Assembly: GCA_032252755.1 (NCBI GenBank)
Contig: JAVUPY010000067.1
Coordinates: 62,001-126,000, forward strand
Length of the DNA stretch: 64,000 nt
DNA from: Terriglobia bacterium
Lineage (GTDB): Bacteria > Acidobacteriota > Terriglobia > Terriglobales > Acidobacteriaceae
Direction of reading: 5' to 3'
In this document: piece after piece, positions 8,102 to 18,700 of the stretch
How the letters are laid out: each line of letters opens with the position of its first letter
Position numbering within the stretch: position 1 is the first letter of the stretch
The notes under the pieces: model-generated
What the model was told of the DNA's origin: nothing
Databases searched by the model: none
The model's input: only the letters and a program-made list of their open reading frames with translations
Program-made: the position numbers and the translations under genes

Positions 8102-11100
8102 TTACGGGACCAGTACAAGTGCCTCTGCATTGTGAATGTTAACGCCATCCACCGCAGGTCCCTTAGTCCCGTCTTGATACAGGATGTGGCAGGTTCCATC
8201 TCCCGACCCACCGCAGTTCTTGCCGACGCTGACGTATGCTGTTCCATCATAGAGGAAATCGTATCCGTTTGCCGGAACAGCGATGAGAACGATACCTTTG
8301 GAGTAGTCTCGACGCCAGAGACGATAGCCCTTCCCATTGCTATCCGTCCCCGTGTTCGCAAGACATCTTTTATCGGAGGTGCCACAGTCGACTGTGTCTC
8401 GGGAAGCAATAGGTCGGCCAATATCATAGCCGATTGCGTCCCAGTACCGTTTTGTAAAGTCGCCGCCGGAGTTATCGCCAACGAATGTGTTGGCCGGTTC
8501 AATTGCTAGCAGACCGTTACGGGAAAGTATCCAGTACCCTCCCAGGTACCACATGTTCATTCGTTCTACGCCAGATCGATAGTTGCCAACCGTGAAGTTG
8601 TTGGTTGTCGGAACCCCCTCACGATTCTGTGAAGTCGCGACGAAGATACCATCATCGATCATTTTGTCGATGTAGTTCCAATAGACACCTGCGTAATCGC
8701 CCACATGGCCAGGATTCATGTACCCATTTTCGAAGTACACACCCTTGATCGATTTCATCCACTTCTCAGTTCCCAGGGTCAATGTTTGCGCGGCATTGCC
8801 AAACGACATGAAATCGCTGTTATTGGCATTGTGCATACTGCTTGCCAGCGAGTTAAGCCCGTTGATGTAGCTGACTGAGCCCTGTAACTGCGAGTAGGTT
8901 TGATTGCCCAATTCCGCAATGGCGCCTGTTCCCGCAATTGGCGGCTGGAACTTAGTGCAGCCCGAGGTCGGACATGGGTTTTTTCCGACAAGTACATCGT
9001 AATAACTTGTCGGCGTTGTGTCTGCTTCGTCCACCCAAACTCCGCGGTACAGCCCGGTCGAATTCAGTGCGTCATACCTGTATTTCACGAACGGTTGGTA
9101 GCAGCTGCTGTCTGAATGATTCATCACGTAGCGTCTAGAGTCATAGACGCATAGCTGCGCTCTTGACTGGCTGCGCTGAGAAGCACTTCCCCCGCCCCAA
9201 CCTGGAATCGTGAGGTTTTGACCACTGCACTCTGGTACACCAAGGTTGGGGAGCTTAATGGTGGTGTCCGAATAGTAGTGATAGAAGGCATTCTCAGGGT
9301 CTGTGTGGAGTGTGTTGTTGCAGTAGTTGATCATCGACGCAACAAAAGTGTCCGGATGGCTCGTCGAGAACTCAGTTATCTGAGTTTCCCAAAGCATGTA
9401 GGCGCCGTAGTCGAAGTCAGGAGCGAGCGCTTTCACGACTGGGGCTAGTTGTTGGTTGTTTGCACCCGCGTCGACGTGATCGATCACCCACCATCCATAA
9501 TTCGTGGTCGAGGCATTCGCCCAACTGTTGAGGGCACTATACAGAATGCTGGACTGATAGAGCCGCGAGCCGTTCAGCGGATTACCAACTGGGTAGGGCA
9601 GACTAGAAACGATTTCGATGGGATAGCTTGCGTATTTAGTCGTATTTGAAATCGACGTTGCTGTGATAGTTACGGTGCCGACAGGGCACCCTGTGGTATT
9701 GAAGTAAGCCTCAGTCGTGGTCGGAGGCGTGGGCGTTTGGGCGAAGACTCCGCAGCCTCCATCTCCACTGGCGGACCACTTGACACCGTAGGCATCCGAG
9801 TGAGCAATGAAGTGGCGGATCTCACCCGCCAGAGCCGGTGCTACACCAGCCGTCATCCAGATGCCATTGCTAGTTCCAGAACTGGCTGAACTATTTGCGA
9901 TCGTAACGCTATAACTCTTGCTGCTGGTATTTGCCGGTGAGGCCGAGTCGGTTACCTGCAGGGTGAAGTTATATTGGGCTGCGGTGCCGGGGGTTCCGCT
10001 GAGTTGGCCGGTTGTCGCGCTCAGGGTCACGCCAGAGGGCAGTGCGCCGGACGTAACGTTCCAGGTATAGGCTCCGGTTCCGCCCGTGGCTTGTACCGTT
10101 GCAGAGTAGTTCGAACCGACGGTGCCGCCTGGCAACGCCGACGTGGTGATGCTTAAGGGGTTCGTGGGCGCAGCCGCTGCCACAGTAATAGACAGAGCCT
10201 TGCTCGACGTCTGTGTCGTGCTCGAGGTGTCAGTCACCTTTGCGGTAAAGCTGAAGGTTCCGGATGAGGTGGGGGTACCGGAAATAACGCCACCGGAACT
10301 CATAGAGAGTCCTGCCGGCAAGCCGGTTTGCGACCACGTATAAGGAGTGCTGCCGCCTGTCGCCATCAACGTGACGTTGTACCCCTGTCCGCTCGTCGCG
10401 TTCGGCACCGAGGTGGTCGAGATTGAGAGTGGTGCAGAGGGGGCGGAGGCTATATTCAGCGAGAGCGTAGCGTTGGCCGTCTGCGCTGGTGATGCCGTAT
10501 CCGTGACCTTGAACCCAAGGCTGAATGTGCCGGATGTGCTCGGGGTCCCAGACAGAACGCCGTTCGAGTTTAGTGTCAAACCTGCCGGTAGCGCGGTGGT
10601 TGCTGACCACGTGTACGGACTCATACCGCCGCTCGCGCTTAGTGTCGTCGAATAACTTGTTCCGCTCGTTCCGCTCGGCAGAGATGACGTTGCAACTATG
10701 AGAGGCGCGGCCGCAGTCGTTACCGTGAGTTTGTACGCGGCTGAGCTGCTTTGAGCCGGCGAGGAAGAGTCCTTTACAACTGCATTGAAACCGAAGGTGC
10801 CGGCCGCTGTTGGTGTGCCGCTTACCACGCCTGCTGAACTTAATGTCAGCCCCGCAGGCATCGAAGTACTGGCGGACCAAGTGTAAGGCGATTGTCCGCC
10901 GGATAGTGTCAAAGCCGCGCTATACGGGGTTCCAGTTGTCGCTCCAGGCAAAGTCTGCGAAGTTGCCGAGAGTGTCGAAGCGCCAGAAACGACATTGAGG
11001 GAAACCGTTGCGGAAGTTGTAAGACTGGGATTGCTGTTGTCCCGTAGCGTCGCGACAAAACTGTAACTGCCGGCCTGTGTAGGTGTACCACTCAGTGCCC

Positions 11101-11611
11101 CGGATGACGATAGAGTCAATCCCGGCGGAAGAGCTGTTCCCGCACCCCACGTGTAGGGGTGTTTGCCACCCGTGGCAGTCAACGAGGTGCTATATCCAGC
11201 CCCCAAGACCGCGTTGGCGAGCGCCGTGCTCGTAATCGACAAAGGAGAGACAACCTTCACATGACTCGTGTTGGACTTAATGCTGCTTCTCGGATCGTTC
11301 ACGTATACAGTCGCGGTGGTAGGGTGGGCAACATCAGTAGAACTGATTCTGGCTATCAACAAGTTCGGCGAGACGAAGGTCGTTGCTTTTGTAACGCCGT
11401 CCCAGACAACTTGGCTTTCGGGAATAAAGTTCTGACCTTGAATTCTTAACGTAATATTCGTAGCCACGTGCGCTGTATTGGGTGAAACTGCGAAAATTTG
11501 GGGATTAGTGCCACTGGGACCTGCCGCCGAGACATTTCCGCCACACGCGACGAAACAAAGAATGAGAGTTACGAGCGATCCGGTTATGAGGAGCCGTTTA
11601 CCCAATCCCAT
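8102..11611 (-). CDS. large surface lipoprotein: IPT domain, five Ig-like repeats, unknown hydrolase-like C-terminal domain
   Basis: This is a 1169-aa exported protein. The N-terminus is a lipoprotein signal (basic KR, hydrophobic core, lipobox FVAC with Cys23). Residues ~34-120 look like an IPT/TIG domain (FAVSPNTAHVATNITLRIQG). Residues ~125-575 hold five He_PIG-type Ig repeats of about 90 residues, each with a form of SGTPTxxGxxSF after PAGLTLSSxG. Residues ~580-1169 are homologous to the whole mature 640-aa neighbour, including GLYRGVWVDE near 857. Ig arrays usually act as stalks, so I infer a surface-anchored effector domain held away from the membrane. A hairpin covers the ribosome-binding site, and a strong terminator follows. 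Confidence 0.82.
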   Translation of the reverse strand: MGLGKRLLITGSLVTLILCFVACGGNVSAAGPSGTNPQIFAVSPNTAHVATNITLRIQGQNFIPESQVVWDGVTKATTFVSPNLLIARISSTDVAHPTTATVYVNDPRSSIKSNTSHVKVVSPLSITSTALANAVLGAGYSTSLTATGGKHPYTWGAGTALPPGLTLSSSGALSGTPTQAGSYSFVATLRDNSNPSLTTSATVSLNVVSGASTLSATSQTLPGATTGTPYSAALTLSGGQSPYTWSASTSMPAGLTLSSAGVVSGTPTAAGTFGFNAVVKDSSSPAQSSSAAYKLTVTTAAAPLIVATSSLPSGTSGTSYSTTLSASGGMSPYTWSATTALPAGLTLNSNGVLSGTPSTSGTFSLGFKVTDTASPAQTANATLSLNIASAPSAPLSISTTSVPNATSGQGYNVTLMATGGSTPYTWSQTGLPAGLSMSSGGVISGTPTSSGTFSFTAKVTDTSSTTQTSSKALSITVAAAAPTNPLSITTSALPGGTVGSNYSATVQATGGTGAYTWNVTSGALPSGVTLSATTGQLSGTPGTAAQYNFTLQVTDSASPANTSSKSYSVTIANSSASSGTSNGIWMTAGVAPALAGEIRHFIAHSDAYGVKWSASGDGGCGVFAQTPTPPTTTEAYFNTTGCPVGTVTITATSISNTTKYASYPIEIVSSLPYPVGNPLNGSRLYQSSILYSALNSWANASTTNYGWWVIDHVDAGANNQQLAPVVKALAPDFDYGAYMLWETQITEFSTSHPDTFVASMINYCNNTLHTDPENAFYHYYSDTTIKLPNLGVPECSGQNLTIPGWGGGSASQRSQSRAQLCVYDSRRYVMNHSDSSCYQPFVKYRYDALNSTGLYRGVWVDEADTTPTSYYDVLVGKNPCPTSGCTKFQPPIAGTGAIAELGNQTYSQLQGSVSYINGLNSLASSMHNANNSDFMSFGNAAQTLTLGTEKWMKSIKGVYFENGYMNPGHVGDYAGVYWNYIDKMIDDGIFVATSQNREGVPTTNNFTVGNYRSGVERMNMWYLGGYWILSRNGLLAIEPANTFVGDNSGGDFTKRYWDAIGYDIGRPIASRDTVDCGTSDKRCLANTGTDSNGKGYRLWRRDYSKGIVLIAVPANGYDFLYDGTAYVSVGKNCGGSGDGTCHILYQDGTKGPAVDGVNIHNAEALVLVP

Positions 11612-11618
11612 AGGGGAG

Positions 11619-11644
11619 CCTCCAGGGCCGATGCGGTCTGGAGG
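11619..11644 (-). promoter_or_regulatory. hairpin sequestering the Shine-Dalgarno of the lipoprotein gene
   Basis: In the transcript, CCUCCAG (11644-11638) can pair perfectly over 7 bp with CUGGAGG (11625-11619), closing a 12-nt loop. CUGGAGG contains the GGAGG that sits 7 nt before the AUG at 11611. The start would be masked in the closed form. Two further small hairpins lie upstream in the leader (11699-11716 and 11731-11748). Confidence 0.5.
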
Positions 11645-11871
11645 TCAGAGTAAGGATTACGTACCGCGATAACTACTGACCTGAAGCACTGAATAGGGAC
11701 AGGTGAATCGACCTGTTCTCCTTGCGTTTGCCTGTACTTAAGGACAGGAGTGACGTCGGCTGCGGTCTTGCGTCGCAAATCGAAAGGGGGATTCGGTCCC
11801 ATCAGGGATTCAAATGCTTCCTTGCGAGGCTCTCTTTACATTGAATGGAGGACCTTTTTTCGGTACTCTAA

Positions 11872-12588
11872 ATGCCAGTGCGGAACTCTCCTCCAACCCG
11901 AAAAATTTCGGTTTGTCTCCTGTCGGGGCATGCGATCGTGCTGCAGGAACTGAATCGGCTCTTGCAACAGTCGCTTTTCTTAGTTGCTGTGAGAAAACTT
12001 TCAGACTTAGAGGCTGGAAGCAATCCGGGTATCCCTGCTGCGGATGTGTATGTGATTGACGCGGAGAGTGTAACGGGTGGTACCGAGCAGCTCGTAAACC
12101 AGGTGCTACTGGCGAATTTGGATGCCAAGTTTCTGGTTTTGGCAGGCGAATGGACGGAGAAAACCGCGTTTCCCATGCTCGGCATCGGCGTGAAGGGCCT
12201 GATCACACATGACCTCATCAACCAGCAGCTCGGGCTTGCCCTCGAGAAGGTCGCTGCCGGCGGTTACTGGGTTCCAAGAACGCTGCTCGCAAGCTTCGTC
12301 GATTCTGTGATCACTCGCTCCCGGCGCAAGGAACTGGGACGACTGAATCAAGTGGAAGTCAGCCGGCGAGAGAAGGACATTGTTGATTGCCTATTGTCGA
12401 ATATGTCCAACAAAGAGATTGCGAGCAAACTGAATATTTCCGAGCGGACCGTAAAATTCCACGTCTCTAACTTGTTGAGCAAGTTTAAAGTCCAGCGCAG
12501 AGCGGACCTGATCTTGCTCTGGTACCAACAAGGCTCACAAGCACCTGGTTCGGTAGCTGCATCAGCCGCAAGCCGTCGCATTCAGTGA
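11872..12588 (+). CDS. LuxR-type response-regulator-like protein with degenerate receiver
   Basis: This 238-aa protein has an N-terminal receiver-like domain (~12-140) and a C-terminal GerE/LuxR helix-turn-helix (~163-225: VSRREKDIVDCLLSNMSNKE, then IASKLNISERTVKFHVSNL). The receiver keeps a plausible phospho-acceptor (D63 in VYVIDAES). The acidic pair at the first strand is replaced (LLSGH), and the usual Lys after the last strand is His (GLITHDL), so normal phosphorylation is doubtful. No histidine kinase is nearby. It is 178 bp upstream of the NRPS on the same strand and divergent from the lipoprotein gene, so it may control either. The start is uncertain because the only GGAGG is 19 nt away. 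Confidence 0.82.
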   Translation: MPVRNSPPTRKISVCLLSGHAIVLQELNRLLQQSLFLVAVRKLSDLEAGSNPGIPAADVYVIDAESVTGGTEQLVNQVLLANLDAKFLVLAGEWTEKTAFPMLGIGVKGLITHDLINQQLGLALEKVAAGGYWVPRTLLASFVDSVITRSRRKELGRLNQVEVSRREKDIVDCLLSNMSNKEIASKLNISERTVKFHVSNLLSKFKVQRRADLILLWYQQGSQAPGSVAASAASRRIQ

Positions 12589-12766
12589 TAAGTTATTGAT
12601 CTGCTTTCAATAAACTGGCCGCAGAGCTAGTAACGTTGCAGGGTGTTACGGAAGTCTTTGTTTGACCGGAGCTTTCTCTCTTTGTCCCCCGAAGGTGCGG
12701 TAAACTCCATTCGGCGCCAGAAGCCTTTGTATGTGCACCCGAAGCTAAGGGGGATCTACGGGACCA

Positions 12767-15700
12767 ATGGGCCACTCTCAATCTGCCGGTGCGGGCGGGA
12801 CTGTTTACACCGGGCTCATCGACGCGACTCAGTCCGCGCCGGAAGCCATTGCCTTGCTTGGCCCGGAAAATCTTCCCGCAACCTACGAGGACGTTTCGCA
12901 ACAAGTTAGGAGAGTCGCCGGATCGCTCACGTCTTTGGGAATTAACGTGGGCGACAAGGTTGCTACCGTTGTGCCCGACTCGCCAGAAATGGCGACCCTC
13001 TTTCTCGGCTGCGCTTCCGTCGCAACCTGCGCTCCTTTGAATCCGCGTTATCGCTCCAGCGATTTCGAGTTCTATCTTTCTGATCTGAAGCCCAAACTAG
13101 TTGTCGTTGACTCCGATTTGGATTCTCCGGCTCGCGACATCGCAAAATCGCTTCGCCTTCGAATGGTCGAGTTGCGTCGAATCTCGGGAGCCAAGGCTGG
13201 CTATTTTGATCTAGAATCCGCCGATTCCACGGCGGAAATTAGGCTGGCCGAAGCCCACGATATCGCGCTTGTGTTGCACACGTCCGGCACCACCTCCCGC
13301 CCTAAGATGGTGCCTATCTCGCACTCGAACCTCGTGGCGTCGGCAGCGAACATAAGCCATTCTCTGGCACTCACTTCCGCCGATCGCTGCCTGAACACCA
13401 TGCCGCTCTTCCACATCCACGGTTTAGTAGGTGCGGTCTTGTCCTCGTTGTCCGCGGGTGGAAGCGTGATCTGCATGCCCGGTTTTCAGGCCAGGCAATT
13501 CTTTGAGTGGATGAAGGACCTTCATCCAACCTGGTATTCATCAGTGCCGACGATGCACCAAGCGATTCTTGCGAGAGCGGAGGAAAACGAGGAGGTCATC
13601 CGAGGTAACCGGTTGCGCTTCATCCGTTCGTGTTCGTCGGCGCTTTCTCCGTCCGTTATGGCCGAGTTGGAGAAGACGTTCGGTGTTCCGGTCATTGAGG
13701 CCTATGGGATGACGGAGGCGTCGCACCAGATGGCGAGCAATCCTCTGCCCCCGCGAGTGCGAAAGCCGGGCTCGGTGGGAGTTGCGACCGGCACTGAACT
13801 TGGGATCATGGATGGCGCAGGGCATTTGCTACCCTCGATGCAAACCGGCGAAATCGTGGTGCGAGGGCCGAGCGTCACTCTGGGGTACGAGGGCAATCCC
13901 GAGGCGAATCGGAAATCATTCGTCGATGGATGGTTTCGGACGGGCGATCAGGGCTATATGGATTCGGATGGGTATCTGTTTCTGACCGGCCGGATCAAGG
14001 AACTGATCAATCGGGGCGGAGAGAAGATATCGCCCCGAGAGATCGATGATTTGCTGTTATCTCATCCGGCGGTTGCGCAGGCGCTCGCGTTTGCTATTCC
14101 TGATGAAAAGCTCGGCGAGGACGTTGGTGCGGCTGTGGTTTTGAAGCCGGGCGAGAGCGTAACGGAGTTGGAGATACGCGAATACCTGGCTGGACTGACC
14201 GCAGATTTCAAGGTGCCGCGGCGTATTGTTTTTCTGGACAAGCTTCCGACAGGCGCTACAGGGAAACCGCAGCGGATTGGGCTGGCGGGCGTACTAGGAC
14301 TGGATAATCAGGCGGTGGATCGGGGATCGGCTGAATTCGTTGCTCCCCGCAATGAGACTGAGGCGGCATTAGCAGAGTTGTGGAGTGATGTGCTCGGAAG
14401 AAAGCAATCTTCCGTTAATGAGAATTTCTTTGAGGTCGGTGGCGATTCGATTCTGGCCGCGCAGTTAATCGGGCGAATTCGGCGGCGATTCGGAGTCGAA
14501 GTTTCCATGCCGCGCCTGTTTGAGCTTCCGACGATCTGTGCGTTGTCGGAATGGCTTGGAGAGCACCAGTCGAATTCGCATCTTCCGACCATGGTGAGGG
14601 TTGACCGTTCGGGAGACATCCCACTTTCGTTCCCGCAACGGCGGATGTGGTTTGCGTCTCAATATGCGGGTGACAGTCCTGTCTACAACCGTGCATTTGC
14701 AATTCGGCTCAGGGGGCCGCTGGACGTATTCCGGATACAGCAAAGCCTAACGGCGGTAGTGGATCGTCATGAGAGCTTGCGAACGAATTACAAATTGCGC
14801 GATGGGGTTCCGGTGCAGACGATCGGGAACTTCCGCCCGGTCGCGATTTCGATCGTGGACCTTCAGCGGCACAGTGAAGAGCATCGGATTGCGGCCGCAG
14901 TCGATTGGGCTCGGGGAGAAGTGCGCAAGCCCTTTGCTCTCGCTTCAGACCTGATGTTGCGGGCTGGATTATCGAAGCTTGGACCCGAGGATCACGTTCT
15001 GCTGTGCGTCACACATCACATCGCGTTTGATGCGACATCACAAGCGCCATTCCTGAACGACCTTGCCGAAGCCTACCGGGGAATCACCAAAGAGTTGCCG
15101 GGGCTTGACTACCCCGATTATGCCTCCTGGCAGGTGACGCGTGGCTCCGAGCACTTCGACGAGATGCTGGAATGGTGGAAACAGGAACTGCGGGGCATCC
15201 CGTCGGTTCACCGTTTTCCGACGGACTTCAATCGGCCTTCGCGACAGAGTTATCGTGGTGGAAATGTCGGGTTGGTGCTGGATTCTGAGACCTCGGCGAA
15301 GGTGTCGGTCATAGCAAACGAACTTGGCGCCACGCCATTCATGGTGCTGCTGGCTGCATTCAGCGCCCTCACGTCACGATATTGCGATTCCAACGAATGC
15401 GTTGTGGGGACGCCAACCTCGGGACGACTCACTGCCGAATCAGAAGAAATGGTCGGGCTTTTCGTTAATCTGGTGGTACTTCGTACCGGGGTCGAGACCG
15501 GTTGCAATTTCAAGGAACTGGTGACGAATGTCCGTACGACCACGCTGAGAGCGCTCGATCATCAGGATTTTCCATTCGAAAAACTGGTCGAAGGAATGGC
15601 TCCGGAAAGAAGTCTTGCGCATTCCCCGCTGTTTCAGATCATGTTCGAATACCGCAATCATCCTTCGGCGGAGTTGAGGATTGAGGGGATCGCAGCGGAA

Positions 15701-18700
15701 CCGTTCGAGTTCGAATCCGGATATTCGCAATACGACTTGCACTTCGATATCCGGCCAGGCAAGAGCGGAATGAGATTCTTGCTTCACTACAACCAGGACC
15801 TCTTCCGGCGTGAATCAGCGGAACGCATCCTGAGCGATTTCCGGACGATTCTGAGCGGTGCGGTGAAGAATCCGGCGATGAAGATAGAGGAGTTGGAGTG
15901 TGTCGGGGTTGGGGCAAGACAGGCATCAGTCAAGACGACTCCGCAGGCTGTGGAAGAAAACGGTCCGGCGGAACGGGGGATACCACGACAGAAACGGTCG
16001 CCCGGTGAAGCGTCAAAGTTGTCGTTTGCCCAGGAACGGCTTTGGTTCCTGCACCAACTTGAACCGGATAACGCGACGTATAACATTCCCGTCTGGCTGA
16101 AACTAACCGGTGATATAGATGAAGACGCTCTCCGGAAGTCCTTTGAGTTTGTGCTGGACAGGCATGAGAGTCTGCGCACGGTCTTCCGGTCGCGGGATGG
16201 CGCGCCGGTTCAGATGGTTCTGCCGGTAGAAAGGTATGAGTTCCCAATCGTCGATGCCGCAAACCTCTCGCACTCGGAACTGCACGATGCCGCCCGGCGA
16301 GAAATACTCCGGCCTTTCGACCTGGCGAACGATGCGATGATTCGTGCCGCACTCTATCGGGTGCGTCCGGACACGCACTACATGCTGATTGTTGTGCACC
16401 ACATTGCGGCTGACGGGTGGTCGATGCCAATCCTTCAGCAGGAGCTTAGTGCCGCCTACCGCGCTTATGTTCGTGGCTTGGAGCCGAATCTTCCGCGACT
16501 TCCGGTTCAGTATGCGGATTTCGCTGCATGGCAACGGGAATTTCTGAGTGGCAAAGTCTTCGAACAGCAGCTCGACTTCTGGACTCGTCAGCTGAAAGGC
16601 GCACCCAATAATCCGCTGATGCTTACCGATCGTCCGCGCGGCGCCCGGCAAACGTATGGTGGTGAACGGTACATAGTTCCGATGAGCGCGGAATTCGAAG
16701 CGGAACTAAACCGCTTCAACCGCAAGGAGCGTGTCACGCTGTTCATGACCTTGCTTGCTGGGCTCGAAACAGTGCTCCATCGCAGGACGGGACAAACCGA
16801 TATTGTGGTGGGCGCGCCAATCGCGAATCGGACGAGGGTAGATCTCGAGCCGCTGATTGGGTTCTTTGTGAATACGCTGGCATTGCGCTGCGATTTCTCG
16901 GATGATCCCACTTTTCGGGAGGTTCTGAATCGGATTCGCGAAAAGACGCTTGAGGCGTACCAGAACCAGGATCTGCCATTTGAGAAGCTGGTGCAGGCTC
17001 TGCAACCAGAACGCAGTTTGAGTCATACGCCGGTATTCCAGGTGATTCTTGCAGTTCAGAACACACCGGATGAGAACACGGATTTCGGGGCACTGTCGGT
17101 TGTGCAGGAGGACATCGACGAGCGCCTGGCGAAATTCGATATGAGCATCTCCGTTGAGTTCAAGCCTCGGCTGCGGATTGTCTACAACGTCAATACTGAC
17201 TTGTTTGAGCACGAAACCGTGGTTCGCTTTGCGGAGCATTTTGAAAATTTCGTACGTGCCGCAATGGCTTCTCCGGACGTGAGAGTTTCGCAGCTCGAAA
17301 TGATATCTACGGTAGAGCGTGAGCAGTTGCTGCGCTGGGGGCAGAACTCTCGTCCGTATCCGGATAAGGCGGTTCACGAGATTTTCGAGGCGGTCGTGGA
17401 GCGCTCTCCTGATTCGATAGCTATCGTCGCGGGTGACCGGCAGTACTGTTACAGGGAATTGGATGAACGCGCCAACCAACTCGCCAGGGCGCTTCATGCC
17501 GTGGGAATCGGTCCGGGAAAGCGCGTTGGACTTCTGATGCGCCGATCGTTCGAGACAATCGCATCCATGCTGTCAGTCCTGAAGTTGGGTGCTGCCTACG
17601 TGCCCCTCGACAAGGACTACCCAAGGCAGCGAATCGAGTTTATTTCGCGCGATTGCGAACTCGCGGCGGTGCTCACCACGCCGGACATGATCGATCGGGT
17701 TCCAGCGGATCGACGAATCGTTCGCGCTGACGAGACGGAGAGCAATTCCAAGGAGGCGCTCGATATTCGGGTTGGTCCCGATGAAGCCGCATACGTCATC
17801 TACACTTCGGGATCGACGGGGCAGCCGAAAGGGGTGGAGGTTCCACACCGGGGAATTGTTCGACTCGTATTTGATCAGGAGTATGCGCAATTCGGGCCGT
17901 CGGAAACGACGCTGCAACTGGCACCGCTTTCATTTGACGCTTCGACGCTGGAGATATGGGCCGCGTTACTGCACGGAGGCACCTGCGTTCTGTTCTCGGG
18001 GTCGCGCATAGATGCCGAGCAGGTCGGAGCAACCGTCAAGGCGCACGGTGTGTCCACTTTATGGCTTACCTCGTCACTATTTAACATCATCATCGATGAA
18101 TCACTGGAAGCTCTGGCTCCCGTGCGTCAACTTCTTGCCGGTGGAGAAGCCCTGTCTGTGCCGCATGTCCGCAAGGCTTTCAAGACGCTGAAACAGACGC
18201 AATTGATCAACGGATATGGGCCAACGGAAAACACGACCTTCTCCTGCTGCCACCGGATCAGTGCGGAAACCCTTAAGACGCGATCCAGTATTCCGATTGG
18301 GAAACCTATCGCAAACACCGACGCACTCATTCTGAATGGGAGAATGGAGATGGTCCCGATCGGAGTTCCCGGAGAACTCTATTTGGGGGGCGATGGCCTT
18401 GCGATCGGATACGTGAATCGTCCTGAACTGACGGCACAGAAGTTCGTTTCCGTAAACCTGGGTGGGCGAACGCGCAGGCTTTACCGCACCGGAGACATTT
18501 GCCGATGGCTGAATGACGGTACGATCGAATTCCTTGGACGCAGCGACGACCAGGTGAAAATCCGGGGATTCCGGATCGAGTTGGGAGAGATCGAAACGGC
18601 AATCGCCGGCAATGAAGGTGTCAACTCCGTCGCGGTAGTCGTAATCGGTGAAGGTGCTAATAAGCGACTGGTTGCGTACGTGGTTGCAAAGAATGGGCGT

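Noticed and set aside
10230-10880. 216-codon open frame on the minus strand within the Ig-repeat region
   Set aside because: It is an out-of-frame shadow of the lipoprotein gene; its apparent repeats mirror the Ig-domain DNA.
9900-11280. Periodic ~270-bp repeats that could suggest a repeat array or CRISPR-like region
   Set aside because: They are the coding repeats of five Ig-like domains in the minus-strand lipoprotein; the unit is far too long and too diverged for CRISPR.
11650-11760. Leader of the lipoprotein gene as a c-di-GMP-I riboswitch
   Set aside because: A CAAACGCAAGG string is suggestive, but the conserved core order and the tetraloop/receptor parts are not found.
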